Notes under the pieces: generated by a model
Seen by the model: only the letters and a program-made list of their open reading frames with translations
Database searches by the model: none
Told to the model about the DNA's origin: nothing
Program-made: the position numbers and the translations under genes
Assembly (NCBI GenBank): GCA_963930655.1
Contig: OZ005618.1
Location: forward strand, 2,750,001 to 2,814,000
Length of the DNA: 64,000 bases
Direction: 5' to 3'
Origin: Myrica gale
Taxonomy: Eukaryota > Streptophyta > Magnoliopsida > Fagales > Myricaceae
Shown: in pieces, positions 1-9,967 of the stretch
Position numbering within the stretch: position 1 is the first letter of the stretch
Layout of the letters: every line of letters starts with the position of its first letter

Positions 1-161
1 AAATTGCGAAAGTCATTAAGGATCTGATGGCCGGTGAAGGGGGGAAGAGAGCTCAGAACCGTATGAAAGACCTTAAGATTGCTGCTGGGAAAGCACTAAC
101 TGGAGATGGGTCTTCTAAGAGAGCACTGTTTGAATTGGCGTCAAAGATGGCTTCTAACTAA
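1..161 (+). CDS. UDP-glycosyltransferase, UGT72B type, 3' end only
   Basis: The reading frame enters from the left edge (first full codon at base 3) and stops with TAA at 159-161. The 52 visible residues end in RALFELASKMASN. They align with the C-terminus of the UGT at 3767-5194, which ends RALSELASKLASKTRPL, and both share a K-x-x-MKDLK segment. This is the last helix region of a family-1 glycosyltransferase, which transfers glucose from UDP-glucose to small phenolics in the cytosol. The catalytic His and the PSPG box lie outside the window, so activity cannot be judged. It is clearly more diverged than the two downstream copies are from each other, so it is an older member of the same tandem array. 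Confidence in the family is high because of the alignment and the same strand and spacing. Confidence 0.85.
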   Translation, partial: IAKVIKDLMAGEGGKRAQNRMKDLKIAAGKALTGDGSSKRALFELASKMASN

Positions 162-1609
162 AACCGGATGATTTGGGGCTCTTGCACTTCTGTTCTCTAG
201 TTTTTCTTGCTCTATCTTTACGTGTTCTACTTATACATATCACCTTGTCATGCTTGTATTTTACTCGTCGAATGATCAGGACGTTTGCCCGCCCCATGAA
301 GTTTATATATATTGGCTGATCAGTGGTCGTTTTTAATGTAAGTCTAATATATTTAATATTTTGAGCTAGACTGTTACTTTAATGTTACTGAAATATATAT
401 GTATCCAACACAGTCTTACTGTCTTTTTACAATCAACACAAATATTTATGAACAGGTCATTGAGCCCACTTTAGCGCTAGCTTGTGGCTAAGAGTACGCC
501 TCTTTTTGGCTCTTGACTAACTTTCCTGCAGCCTTTCCATGTTGTCTGTCGACATGCTGTGTTTGTGTTGAAAAATTTTTGGTATTGAGTTTTGTGTTGG
601 TATTGAGTTTAGTGAAAAAATGAAGAGAAGTAATTTTTTATATTTTTTGTAATTTTTTATATTTTTTTATAGGAAAAAGATTATATTGTAATATTTTATT
701 ATAAGTTGGTGAAAAATATTGTGATATTTTTGGTGCAAACGCACCCTTAGTCTATTTCGAAGAAGGTACTCCATCCGTATCTACTGTATTCTTTGAAATA
801 TGACAATCATCATCAACGATCCGTTTTTGGGTCACCAGCATGACAATGGAGAAGTGGGGGCCGGAGTTGCTCGCAGTAGAAGTCGCCTCAGATTGCACCC
901 TTTGCCAATTGACATGCCATATCTATCTAATTCCTGGCCCGTTCCTGTTAGTGGGAGGTCGGGCAGTCATAGTTCATGAGACAGTAGGACCATTACTTAA
1001 TTAATGACCCGTTCTACGATTTAGGAGAAATAATTACACTTTCACTCTCTACCTAAGTCTCAATATTTTGTAATTTTACACCATAAATAATTAAACCTAA
1101 CACATGATGTAACAATTTAATTACAAATGTTTGAAGGTGTTGACACATATATTGCACTCATAATGTTTTATTTTTGAAATAATGAGTCAATTATGTTATC
1201 TCCTCCAACGATTTGCATTTTGAAGTAATATTAGACAGTAATCAGTCCGTCCTTGTCATTGCAAAGATATTGAGAGAGGAATTTGCCAGTAAAGACTTCA
1301 AGAATGATGATTCCAAGGTAAAAAAATGTCTGTCTTTGGAGAGATATATTGATATTGTACATATTTAAGTGATATTTAAGCAAATATTGTTTCAGATTCA
1401 AGGGTGATACGATAATCTAATAAGGATCGACGTCACGTGAGAGACACATGTAAACAATTACCGTCTAATTTGACGCCTAATTTCACTATGAAATACAAAT
1501 AGTTGGAGAAAATAACATAATAAACTCAATATCTTAAAAATAAAATATTATGATGTAATATATCAACAACTCCAAACAATTAAATAAGATAAAAAAAATA
1601 TTTAACCTT
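162..1609. other. Intergenic, downstream of first UGT
   Basis: AT-rich DNA with the probable 3' UTR of the first UGT at its left end and one decayed MITE (556-748). No open frame or domain recognised. Confidence 0.6.
556..748. repeat. Tourist-like MITE, decayed
   Basis: The left end reads gctgtgtttgtgttgaaaaa and the right end gcaaacgcacccttag. These are inverted relatives of the ends of the better preserved element at 27413-27612. The inside is almost pure A/T with the same TTTTATATTTTTTGTA stretch. A TTA follows the right end, but its partner is lost on the left. Confidence 0.5.
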
Positions 1610-1952
1610 TAAAATTACTAAATGTATCACAATATTGAATCCTTAAACTACTAAAATCCATCCATCTTCTGCCTTTAATTAGACAAATCACGAGATTGAA
1701 ATGTGTGAAAAAACAGTATATGACACAATATTAATTATTGGATAGCTATAGTATAACAGGGAGATCTGTGATCATGAATGTTTTTCCTATTTTTTTTAGT
1801 ACAATTGGGATTTTCAAGACGCAAGCTTAAGGCATCTTTGGTTCAGACCCGAGAAGGGGATAGAGATTCCATGACGTGGTCGTGGCTAGAGTTCCATGCA
1901 CTGCACAATACTAATTGCAGTCCCTTTCAAAGTTCGCTTGCTGACTTTTATT

Positions 1953-2117
1953 CAAACCCACTTTATGCTTGTCTGCGATTGCTATTTGGTTTATACCGTC
2001 GTGGTTCTGCTCTCTTTCGCTTTCGCTTTCGCTTTTTTGTTTGCGTCTCTGTTGTGGTTGTTGTTGGTTGCTTTATTTATAAAATGTCTAGTTTTCCACA
2101 TTAAAAAGAAAAGAAAA
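1953..2117 (+). mobile_element. 5'-truncated LINE tail, about 165 bp
   Basis: Present in unit 1 but absent at the matching point of unit 2. It ends in an A-rich tail (aaaaagaaaagaaaa). It is flanked by imperfect direct repeats, gcttgctgacttttatt at 1936-1952 and gcttgatacttttctt at 2118-2133. Its last part, with tttataaaatgtctag, resembles the insertion at 9799-9956, so both come from the same element family. Confidence 0.65.
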
Positions 2118-3637
2118 GCTTGATACTTTTCTTAGGACACACGTAACACTTTGTTTTCCCTTGACCCACTGTCCAGCAGTAGGTATAGGCAGCCGCTCGG
2201 CTGTCTCCCGGAAGGCCTTAATTTAAAATTTATTTTAATAGACCAGTCTCAGAAATTTAAGTTAAAAGTTATATTGATTATAGAGTTTTAGTTAAATTTT
2301 TTATTCTAAAAAGTGGCTTATTATAACTACCGGCTCGATTCAAAGTACCATTAATTCTTTATTTTTTAGGCCTTTATAAAGTCCTTTTAATTAAAACCAT
2401 AAGTGATTGATCAATCCTATAAAGTCTCCTCATTAAAGAGATTAATTTCCAATTGATTCAACCAAAAGTCTATAAAATTAATCCTATAAAACTCCTTAAG
2501 ATTAGCTTCAAAAAAAAATAAGAGATCCTTTATTTTAATTAGAATAACAAAGTGACTCCTAAAAACAAAGAGTGAACCTACATGTTAGCTATATACAACC
2601 TTAAATTTTTTGAATATTTATTAGGCATAAATATTTGGTATGATATATTATTTTATGTTAATTCAGTTAGTAAGAACTTACAATCCAGTTAAGATATGCA
2701 TATCCATGTTGTTATTGATCAATTCAAAAGGTCTTATTTCTTATTTAAAAAAATTATAGAGAAAATGGATTCACTTCTACTTTGATTTTCAACTAAAGAA
2801 ATTGCGGCTAAAAGAAGAATAGAACATATATTTCATGAAAGAAGAAGAATTCATAGAAAAAATAGTTTGATGAAACTGAAATAATACGCTCAGTAGAAGA
2901 TTCTTTTAGAGTTAGATTATTTTATATATATAGTAGATCAAGCTATTTCTTCAATTGAAACTAGGTTTGAACAATTTGTAATCTATAAAAATATATTTAG
3001 TTTTTATTCAATTTAAAAATATAAATCTTTGGAGTTTGGACGAGGAAGACTTGAAAAAAATATTGTTGTGTATTTGAAAATATAATTATGGTGATATTTA
3101 TGGTTTAAATTTGTTTTTAGAATTAAATATTTTTAAAAAATATTTTAAGAATAGAAAGTTATACTCCAATTGAAACATCAAACTATATAAAAAAGATGGC
3201 TCTTTTCTAAATATAAGTAATATTTATAGAATAATATAATTATTGAAAATCAGTTGGTTATACGAAAAAAATTATTTAAACTAAAACTAATAAAATTCTA
3301 GTTAAGATGGCTATGACTATAGAAAGATGAAATATATTAGACATATTAATTATCAATCGAAAATGACATCTTAACAAATATAGAATATAAAACTTTAATA
3401 AGTATTTTTGCATCTTAAAATTTAATAAGTAGAATAAATTTTAACTAAATTTTGTTAATATTTTATATTTAAATATATTATTTTATAAATTATTTAAAAA
3501 AAAACTCACTTTGATTTAGCTTACGAGCCCAATTACCTTGTAGCCGCCAGCTTGCAGCAGGCCGCCCATGTTGTGTTTGACTCTTTGGTCAGCAGGACGA
3601 GTGCAAGTCGAATTATCTCTCCTACAACGACGCAAAC

Positions 3638-3645
3638 TATATATA
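3638..3645 (+). promoter_or_regulatory. TATA box of intact UGT
   Basis: TATATATA lies 122 bp upstream of the ATG at 3767, in the promoter block shared with the dead copy. A W-box-like tttgac lies about 65 bp further upstream in both copies. Position and sequence fit a plant TATA box; transcription itself was not seen. Confidence 0.5.
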
Positions 3646-3766
3646 CACTGCAAATAAAGTTACATAAGAAAAACATCAGACGTTGTGAAGAGCACTTCCT
3701 CGATCCGCCAAAAAAAGAAAGCTCTTCCTAAATACACCATCTCGTCAAAGAAAAAAGGGAGCGTCC

Positions 3767-5194
3767 ATGGAAGAACAATTTCTACGCATAGCTATTTTAT
3801 CAACTCCAGGGATGGGTCACCTCATCCCAATAGTTGAGCTTGCAAAGCGACTTGCTCTTCACCATGACTTCCATGTGATTTGCATCATTCCCGTAATTAG
3901 GTCTCCATCCAAAGCCATGAAAGGCGTCATCGAAGGCCTCCCAACCGGCATAGACCATGTCTTTCTTCCTCCCGTACTAAGCATGGAGGAGCTCGAAGGC
4001 GCAGAACCAGGAATCCAGGTTTCCCTCACCATGTCTCGTTCTTTGCCGTTTGTTCGTGACGTGTTGAAGTCCTTAGTTGAAACTAGTCCGTTAGCTGCTG
4101 TTGTCCTTGATCACTCTGCTAGCGATGCACTCGATATTGCTAAGGAGTTCAACGTCCCTCCGTACATTTTCTTCCCTTCAAATGCTTTGGCACTGTCGTT
4201 GCTTTTGCATTTGCCAAAGCTGGACGAGACAATTCAATGCGAGTATAGAGACCTACCAGAACCTTTAGAGCTCCCGGGGTGCATACCGATTCCCGGTAGA
4301 GATCTAATGGATCCGATTCAAGACCGAAAAGGAGAATGGTACAAGTCGTTTCTCCGCCTCACGAAACGACTCCGATTAGCAGAGGGTATCATGATCAATA
4401 CGTTCATGGACTTGCAAGGAAGAGCTATAAGAGCTTTGGAAGTGGATGAGGCTGGAAACCCCCCACTTTATCCAATCGGGCCCATAATTCAAACTGGTTC
4501 AAGTACCAACAAGCTGGTTGACGGGTCGGAGTGTTTTAGTTGGTTGGACAATCAGCCAAGTGGCTCTGTCCTATTCGTCTCTTTTGGGAGTGGTGGGACC
4601 CTCTCGTATGATCAACTAAATGAGCTAGCCTTGGGATTGGAACTGAGTGAGCAAAAGTTCTTATGGGTGGTAAGAAGCCCAGATGACGAAAGGGCTAATG
4701 CCGCATTGCTTAGTGACCAAAGCCGCGAGGACCCTCTTGTTTTTCTACCAAAAGGGTTTGTGGAAAGGACCAGAGCCAGAGGTCAAGGTCTGGTGGTGCC
4801 CTCTTGGGCACCTCAAGCCCATGTTCTTAGCCATGGATCCACAGGTGGGTTCTTAACCCACTGCGGTTGGAATTCGATCCTGGAGAGTATCATGAATGGC
4901 GTCCCCTTAATTGCATGGCCGCTTTACTCAGAACAGAGAATGAATGCAATATTATTAGTTGAGGATCTCAAAGTCGCCTTAAGGCCGAAAGCTGAGGATA
5001 AAGGCCTAGTGGACCGAGAAGAAATTAAGGAAGTCATAAAGGGTTTGTTCCTGGGAGAAGAGGGGAAGTTAGTTCACAGCCAAATGAAAGACCTGAAGAG
5101 TGCAGCTGAGAGAGCAATAAGCGCAGGAGGTTCTTCTACAAGGGCACTCTCTGAATTAGCATCAAAACTGGCTTCTAAAACGAGACCACTTTAG
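3767..5194 (+). CDS. UDP-glycosyltransferase, UGT72B (hydroquinone glucosyltransferase) type
   Basis: An intact intronless gene of 475 residues, the usual length for UGT72B enzymes, which are also usually intronless. The N-terminal acceptor-binding lobe carries the catalytic base His18 in TPGMGHL and the supporting acid Asp115 in VLDHS. The C-terminal lobe carries a complete 44-residue PSPG box at 347-390, from WAPQ to YSEQ, with HCGWNS at 365-370. The closing Gln390 is typical of UDP-glucose users. UGT72B enzymes glucosylate hydroquinone (to arbutin), other simple phenolics and monolignols in the cytosol; the exact acceptor cannot be read from sequence. The start is the first ATG after a good TATA box, in the context tccATGg. 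It is one of three tandem copies, and the copy at 8309-9727 is its near-identical dead partner. The family assignment is firm and the substrate is inference. Confidence 0.93.
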   Translation: MEEQFLRIAILSTPGMGHLIPIVELAKRLALHHDFHVICIIPVIRSPSKAMKGVIEGLPTGIDHVFLPPVLSMEELEGAEPGIQVSLTMSRSLPFVRDVLKSLVETSPLAAVVLDHSASDALDIAKEFNVPPYIFFPSNALALSLLLHLPKLDETIQCEYRDLPEPLELPGCIPIPGRDLMDPIQDRKGEWYKSFLRLTKRLRLAEGIMINTFMDLQGRAIRALEVDEAGNPPLYPIGPIIQTGSSTNKLVDGSECFSWLDNQPSGSVLFVSFGSGGTLSYDQLNELALGLELSEQKFLWVVRSPDDERANAALLSDQSREDPLVFLPKGFVERTRARGQGLVVPSWAPQAHVLSHGSTGGFLTHCGWNSILESIMNGVPLIAWPLYSEQRMNAILLVEDLKVALRPKAEDKGLVDREEIKEVIKGLFLGEEGKLVHSQMKDLKSAAERAISAGGSSTRALSELASKLASKTRPL

Positions 5195-5733
5195 TTTTCT
5201 TGCCCCTGTACTTGTTCTTTTTTCTTCCTAGAGTTCTGTTCATCATGACGACGAATTTGCCAATGATCACCATTGTTTAAAATTCCATTAAATTAATTAT
5301 TTAAGACATTACCTCGATTTCATTGGTTTAATCGGTTAATTTAGGAGAAAACATCACTTTTGGTCCCTGAACTGTTTACTAAATATTATTTTAAGATTAA
5401 AATTACTAAAGGTACCACATTAAATCTTTAAACTACTAAAATCCATCCATATTCTTCGTCCTCCAATTATACAAATCGATTGAAATGTGAGAAAAAACTG
5501 TATATGACACAATATTAATTATATTGGATACCTATGATATAACAGGGTGATCATGAATGTTTTTCCTAATTTTTACTACAATTGGGATTTTCAAGACGCA
5601 AGCTTAAGACATTTTTGGTTCAGACCCGATAGGTGCATGCATGGATATTCCATGACTTTTCTAGAGTTCCATGCACTGCACAATACTAATTGCAGTCCCT
5701 TACAAGTATGCTTTCAAAGCCACTTTAGTACTA

Positions 5734-6742
5734 AACGAGCCGACGGAAAAAACCCCTCTCAACTCTCTCTGTTTTCTCCCCACCCACCGATCTTTTACGG
5801 AGGAGGGGGGAGCTCCGGCTCCTTCACTCCCTCCTCCTTTTTTCTTCTCTTTTTCCCCTCCCCCTTTTCCCCCTTCCCTTTCCTTCTCTTAGGTCCGGTC
5901 GATTGTGGCTTGGTTGAGTGATTTTTTAGTTTTTTCTTGCAGGTGACTTCCAAGCGGTGCTCGGCGATTTTCGTCTCCTTTGGACATGCACGCGTCGGCT
6001 GGTTGGACTCCTCACGCCGAGAGCTACTAGACTCATCTTCCCCAGCGTCAAAACGGTGGCGGATGTTGATCCACACGCCCCACGCACGATGCGTGGATCT
6101 AACGCGCGACTGCTCTTGGCCGCGCGTGGCCGCCCCTCTTTCACCCGAATCCAGATCTTCTCCACCGGAATAGTCTCTGTGGCTCTTTCCCTTCATTTAT
6201 CGGTATTGATCTCCTCCTCCGCTCTGCACGCGTCGCCGCCGCTGCCGCCGGTCCTGTTCTGGCTTGATTCTCTCCGGTTCATGGGGAGATTTATGTTATG
6301 CTTTATGTTAGACATAAGCCTGTTTGGGTCAGCCCCTATGTTTAGGGATTGTTTTATGTTACGCTTTCGCCCGTTTGGGCTAGCCTCAGTGTTTAAGGCT
6401 TGTTTAGGTTTAATTACATGTTCTTTTACTGTTTGCAATTGCAACTGGGATTGCAAGTTTAGCTCTCTACTGGAGTCGGCTCGACAACACTGTTATCGGT
6501 CCTTCAGCGACAATTCTTTCACAGTTTTTCCGTGTTCCCTAGGACTCTCGGGGCCTCTCGCTTCGAACTTCGAGTCCGCCATCTCTGAGGACTTTGTATC
6601 CTCTTTTAAAGCCACTTTAATGTTGGCCCCTCCACTATCATTTGTAACGCCCCTTTCGAATTTTGTTCTTTGTTTTCCTAGATTGTAATTTTTATTTTTG
6701 TATTTTTTTAATATATCATTACAAGTTTCAACAAAAAAAAAA
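5734..6742 (+). mobile_element. Poly(A) retroposon, about 1.0 kb, with 18 bp target duplication
   Basis: The insertion is bounded by exact copies of aaagccactttagtacta at 5716-5733 and 6743-6760, and it ends in a run of As just before the right copy. The first three A's of that copy overlap the tail, so the duplication may be 15-18 bp. The left part is pyrimidine- and GC-rich, unlike the surrounding AT-rich DNA. The right part ends in a long T/A-rich 3' UTR-like stretch. The longest plus-strand frame (5957-6688) has no domain I recognise. Poly(A) plus a long duplication shows LINE-machinery retroposition. It could be a non-autonomous LINE derivative or a copied cellular transcript. It is absent at the matching point of unit 1, so it came after the duplication. 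Confidence 0.75.
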
Positions 6743-8193
6743 AAAGCCACTTTAGTACTAGCTTGCGACTTTTATTAGGACACACCTATATAACACGTTG
6801 TTTTCCCTTCACGCACTTTCCACCAGCAGTTATAGGCGGCCGCCTCGGCTAGCTGTCTCCCGGAAGGCCTTAATTTAAAATTTATTTTAATAGACCTGTT
6901 AAAAAAATATTTAATGTTATAGTCTCAGAAATTTAAGTTAAACTTAGTTATACTGATTATAGAGTTTAGTTAATTTTTTTTTATTCTAAAAAGTGGCCTA
7001 TATATCTAATGGCTTGATTCAAAGAATCATTTACTCTCTTTTTTTGTAGCCTTTTATAAAATCTTTTTAATTAAAACCATAAGTGATCAACCCTATAAAA
7101 TCTCCTCATTAAAGAGATTAATTTCCAATTGATTAAGATCAAAAGTCTATAAAATCAATCCTATAAAGCTCCTTAAGATTAGCTTCAAAAAATAAGATAT
7201 GCTTTAGTTTAATTAGCATAACAAATTGACTCTTAAAACAATCACATGCTTAGCTACATACTACCTTGAAAATTTTGAATATTTATTAGGCATAAATATT
7301 TTGTATGATATATTGTTTACTGTTAATTCAATTAGTAAGAGCTTGCAATCAAAAGATATGCATATCAATGTTGTTATTGATCAGTTGAAAGATCTTATTT
7401 CTTATTTAAAAACTATAGAGGAAATGAATTCACTTCTGCTTTGATTTTCAACTAATTTAAAAATATTAAAATCTTTGGACGAGGATGGAAGACTTGAAAA
7501 AAATATTGTTATTTGTTTGAAAATATTTTAAAACTAAAAAATTTATACTGCAATTGAAACATTAAACTGTATAAAAAATGAGATTTTTTTTATAAATACA
7601 AGTATTGTTTATAGAATAATATTATTAACAATCCTTTGATATATATATGCTAAAGAAAGTTTTCAAAACTAAAACTAATAAAATTCTATTTAAGATCATT
7701 GTGACTTAATAAATATTAAATAGATTAGTCATATTATCATAAATGACATCTTAACCAATCAAAAATATAAAGCTTTAATAAGTATTTTTGCATCTCAAAA
7801 AATTAATACAATAAGTTTTAACTCAATTTTGTTAATATTTTATATTTAAATATATTATTTTATAAATTATTACATAAAACCTCAAAGTTTGATTTGTTTA
7901 GGTCCCAAAATTTTGGGTTTAAAACTTGTTGGTGTATGAAAATTGGTAAAAAGTAAAAAAAAAAATTATTTCAATGAATTTTTTATATTTATATGATAAA
8001 AAGAAATTACTTGACGAAGAGATAAATTATTCTATTAAGTTAAATATTTGGGACTCCCAAAAGAGTCCAATTACACCACGTACGTCTGCCCAATTACAAC
8101 GTAGCCGCCCTTGCAGCTGGCTGCCCATGTTGTGTTTGACTCTTTGGACATCATGACGAGTGATAGTCGAAATATCTCTCCACCCACGCAAAC

Positions 8194-8220
8194 TATAGAC
8201 TGCAAATAAAGTTATATAAG
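8194..8220 (+). promoter_or_regulatory. Altered TATA region of the dead UGT
   Basis: The ctatatatacac of the intact copy is here reduced to ctatagac. Twenty bp further on, gttacataag of the intact copy has become gttatataag, which could act as a substitute TATA box 98 bp before the ATG. Whether either works is unknown. Confidence 0.35.
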
Positions 8221-8308
8221 AACATAGGAAACATCATTCCTCCGCCAAAAAAATAAACCTCTTCCTAAATACACCATCTCCTCAAAGAAAAAAAGGGAGC
8301 AATTGTCC

Positions 8309-9727
8309 ATGGAAGAACAATTACGCATAGCTATTTTAGCAACTCCAGGGATGGGTCGCCTCATCCCAATAGTTGAGCTTGCAAAGCGACTTGCACTTCA
8401 CCATGATTTCCGTGTGATTTGCATCATTCCCGTAATTAGGTCTCCATCCAAAGCCATGAAAGGCGTCATCGAAGGCCTCCCAACCGGCATAGACCATGTC
8501 TTTCTACCTCCCGTACTAAGCATGGAGGAACTCGAAGGCGCACAATCAGGAATCCAAGTTTACCTCACCATGACTCGTTCTTTGCCGTTTGTTCGTGATG
8601 TGTTGAAGTCCTTAGTTGAAACTACTCCGTTAGCTGCGTTTGTCCTTGATCATTCTGCTAGCGATGCACTTGATATTGCTAAGGAGTTCAACGTCCATCC
8701 GTACATTTTCTTCCCTTCAAATGCTTTGGCACTGTAGTTGCTTTTGCATTTGCCAAAGCTGGACGAGACAATTCCATGCGAGTATAGAGACCTACCAGAA
8801 CCTTTAGAGCTCCCGGGGTGCATACCGATTCACGGTAGAGATCTAATGGATCCGATTCAAGACCGAAAAGGAGAATTGTACAAGTCGTTTCTCCGCCTCA
8901 CGAAACGACTCCGATTAGCAGAGGGTATCATGATTAATACGTTCATGGACTTGGAAGGAAGAGCTATAAAAGCTTTGGAAGTGGATGAGGCTGGAAACCC
9001 CCCACTTTATCCAATCGGGCCCATAATTCAAACTGGTTCAAGTCCCAACCAGCTGGTTGACGGGTCAGAGTGTTTGAGTTGGTTGGACAATCAGCCAAGT
9101 GGCTCTGTCCTATTCGTCTCTTTTGGGAGTGGTGGGACCCTCTCGTATGATCAACTAAATGAGATGGCCTTGGGATTGGAACTGAGTGAGCAAAAGTTCT
9201 TATGGGTTGTAAGAAAGCCAGATAATGAAAGGCCTAATGCCGCATTGCTTAGTGACCAAAGCCGCGAGGACCCTCTTGTTTTTCTACCAGAAGGGTTTGT
9301 GGAAAGGACCAGAGGACAAGGTCTGGTGGTGCCCTCTTGGGCCCCGCAAGCCCATGTTCTTAGCCACGGGTCCACAGGTGGGTTCTTAACCCACTGCGGT
9401 TGGAATTCGATTCTGGAGAGTATCATGAATGGCGTCCCCTTAATTGCATGGCCGCTCTACTCAGAACAGAGAATGAATGCCGTATTATTAGTTGAGGATC
9501 TCAAAGTCGCCTTAAGACCAAATGCTGACGAGAAAGGCCTAGTGGACCGAGAAGAAATTAAGGAAGTCATAAAGGGTTTGTTCGTCGGAGAAGAAGGGAA
9601 GTTAGTTCACAGCCAAATGAAAGACCTGAAGAGTGCAGCTGAGAGAGCAATAAGCGCAGGAGGTTCTTCTACAAGGGCACTCTCTGAATTAGCATCAAAA
9701 CTGGCTTCTAAAACGAGACCACTTTAG
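8309..9727 (+). pseudogene. UGT72B-type glycosyltransferase, inactivated copy
   Basis: Near-identical to the gene at 3767-5194 across its whole length but broken. A single C-to-A change turns the Ser144 codon TCG into TAG at 8735-8737, splitting the frame after 142 residues. The catalytic His (CAC) is replaced by Arg (CGC) at residue 17, in TPGMGRL. It also lacks one Phe codon near the start and an Arg-Ala pair after the matching FVERTR. The rest, including the PSPG box from WAPQ to YSEQ, is open to TAA at 9725-9727. The start chosen is the ATG at 8309, matching the intact copy. Even with stop-codon readthrough the missing catalytic His would be expected to abolish glucosyl transfer. The little other decay suggests recent loss. 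A sequencing error at the TAG cannot be excluded, but it would not explain the His change. Confidence 0.88.
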
Positions 9728-9798
9728 TTTTCTTGTTCTGTACTTGTTCTTTTTTCTTCCGAGAGTTCTGTTCATCATCATGACGCTGAATTTGCAAA

Positions 9799-9956
9799 TG
9801 TTTTACCCTTGTTGGTATTTGCAAATGAATTTTCAAAGTTTGGTTTCTTAGTTTTATTGCTGTTTTTTGTTTTTCTTTCTTTACTTTCGTGTTGTCTGTC
9901 CTGTAGTTTGTTTCTTTTATCTATAATATGTCTGGTCTCCAAAAAAAAAAAGAGAA
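9799..9956 (+). mobile_element. 5'-truncated LINE tail, about 160 bp
   Basis: Flanked by exact 11 bp repeats gaatttgcaaa at 9788-9798 and 9957-9967, with an 11-A tail near the right end. It lies about 60 bp after the dead UGT. Its 3' end (atctataatatgtctggtc) resembles the insertion at 1953-2117. Confidence 0.7.
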
Positions 9957-9967
9957 GAATTTGCAAA

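Larger units (their letters stand above)
1610..5275 (+). repeat. Tandem duplication unit 1 (with the intact UGT)
   Basis: This block is repeated in direct orientation at about 5388-9798. Matching landmarks are ctactaaaatccatccat (about 1650 and 5433), cacaatattaattat, cttaatttaaaatttatttt (about 2217 and 6869), the whole UGT coding region, and gagttctgttcatcat after each stop codon. The units differ mainly by separate retroposon insertions. Boundaries are approximate. Confidence 0.8.
5388..9798 (+). repeat. Tandem duplication unit 2 (with the dead UGT)
   Basis: Direct repeat of 1610-5275, longer mainly because of the 1.0 kb retroposon at 5734-6742. It includes the promoter, the coding region and the start of the 3' UTR. 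Confidence 0.8.

Noticed and set aside
2180-2215. GC-rich agccgctcggctgtctccc stretch as a tRNA-like or hairpin gene
   Set aside because: It lacks the A and B boxes and a cloverleaf; it is a short inverted repeat shared by both UGT duplication units.
5957-6688. 243-codon plus-strand frame in the retroposon
   Set aside because: No recognisable domain, several overlapping frames of similar length on both strands, and it sits wholly inside a poly(A) insertion; kept as part of the mobile element.
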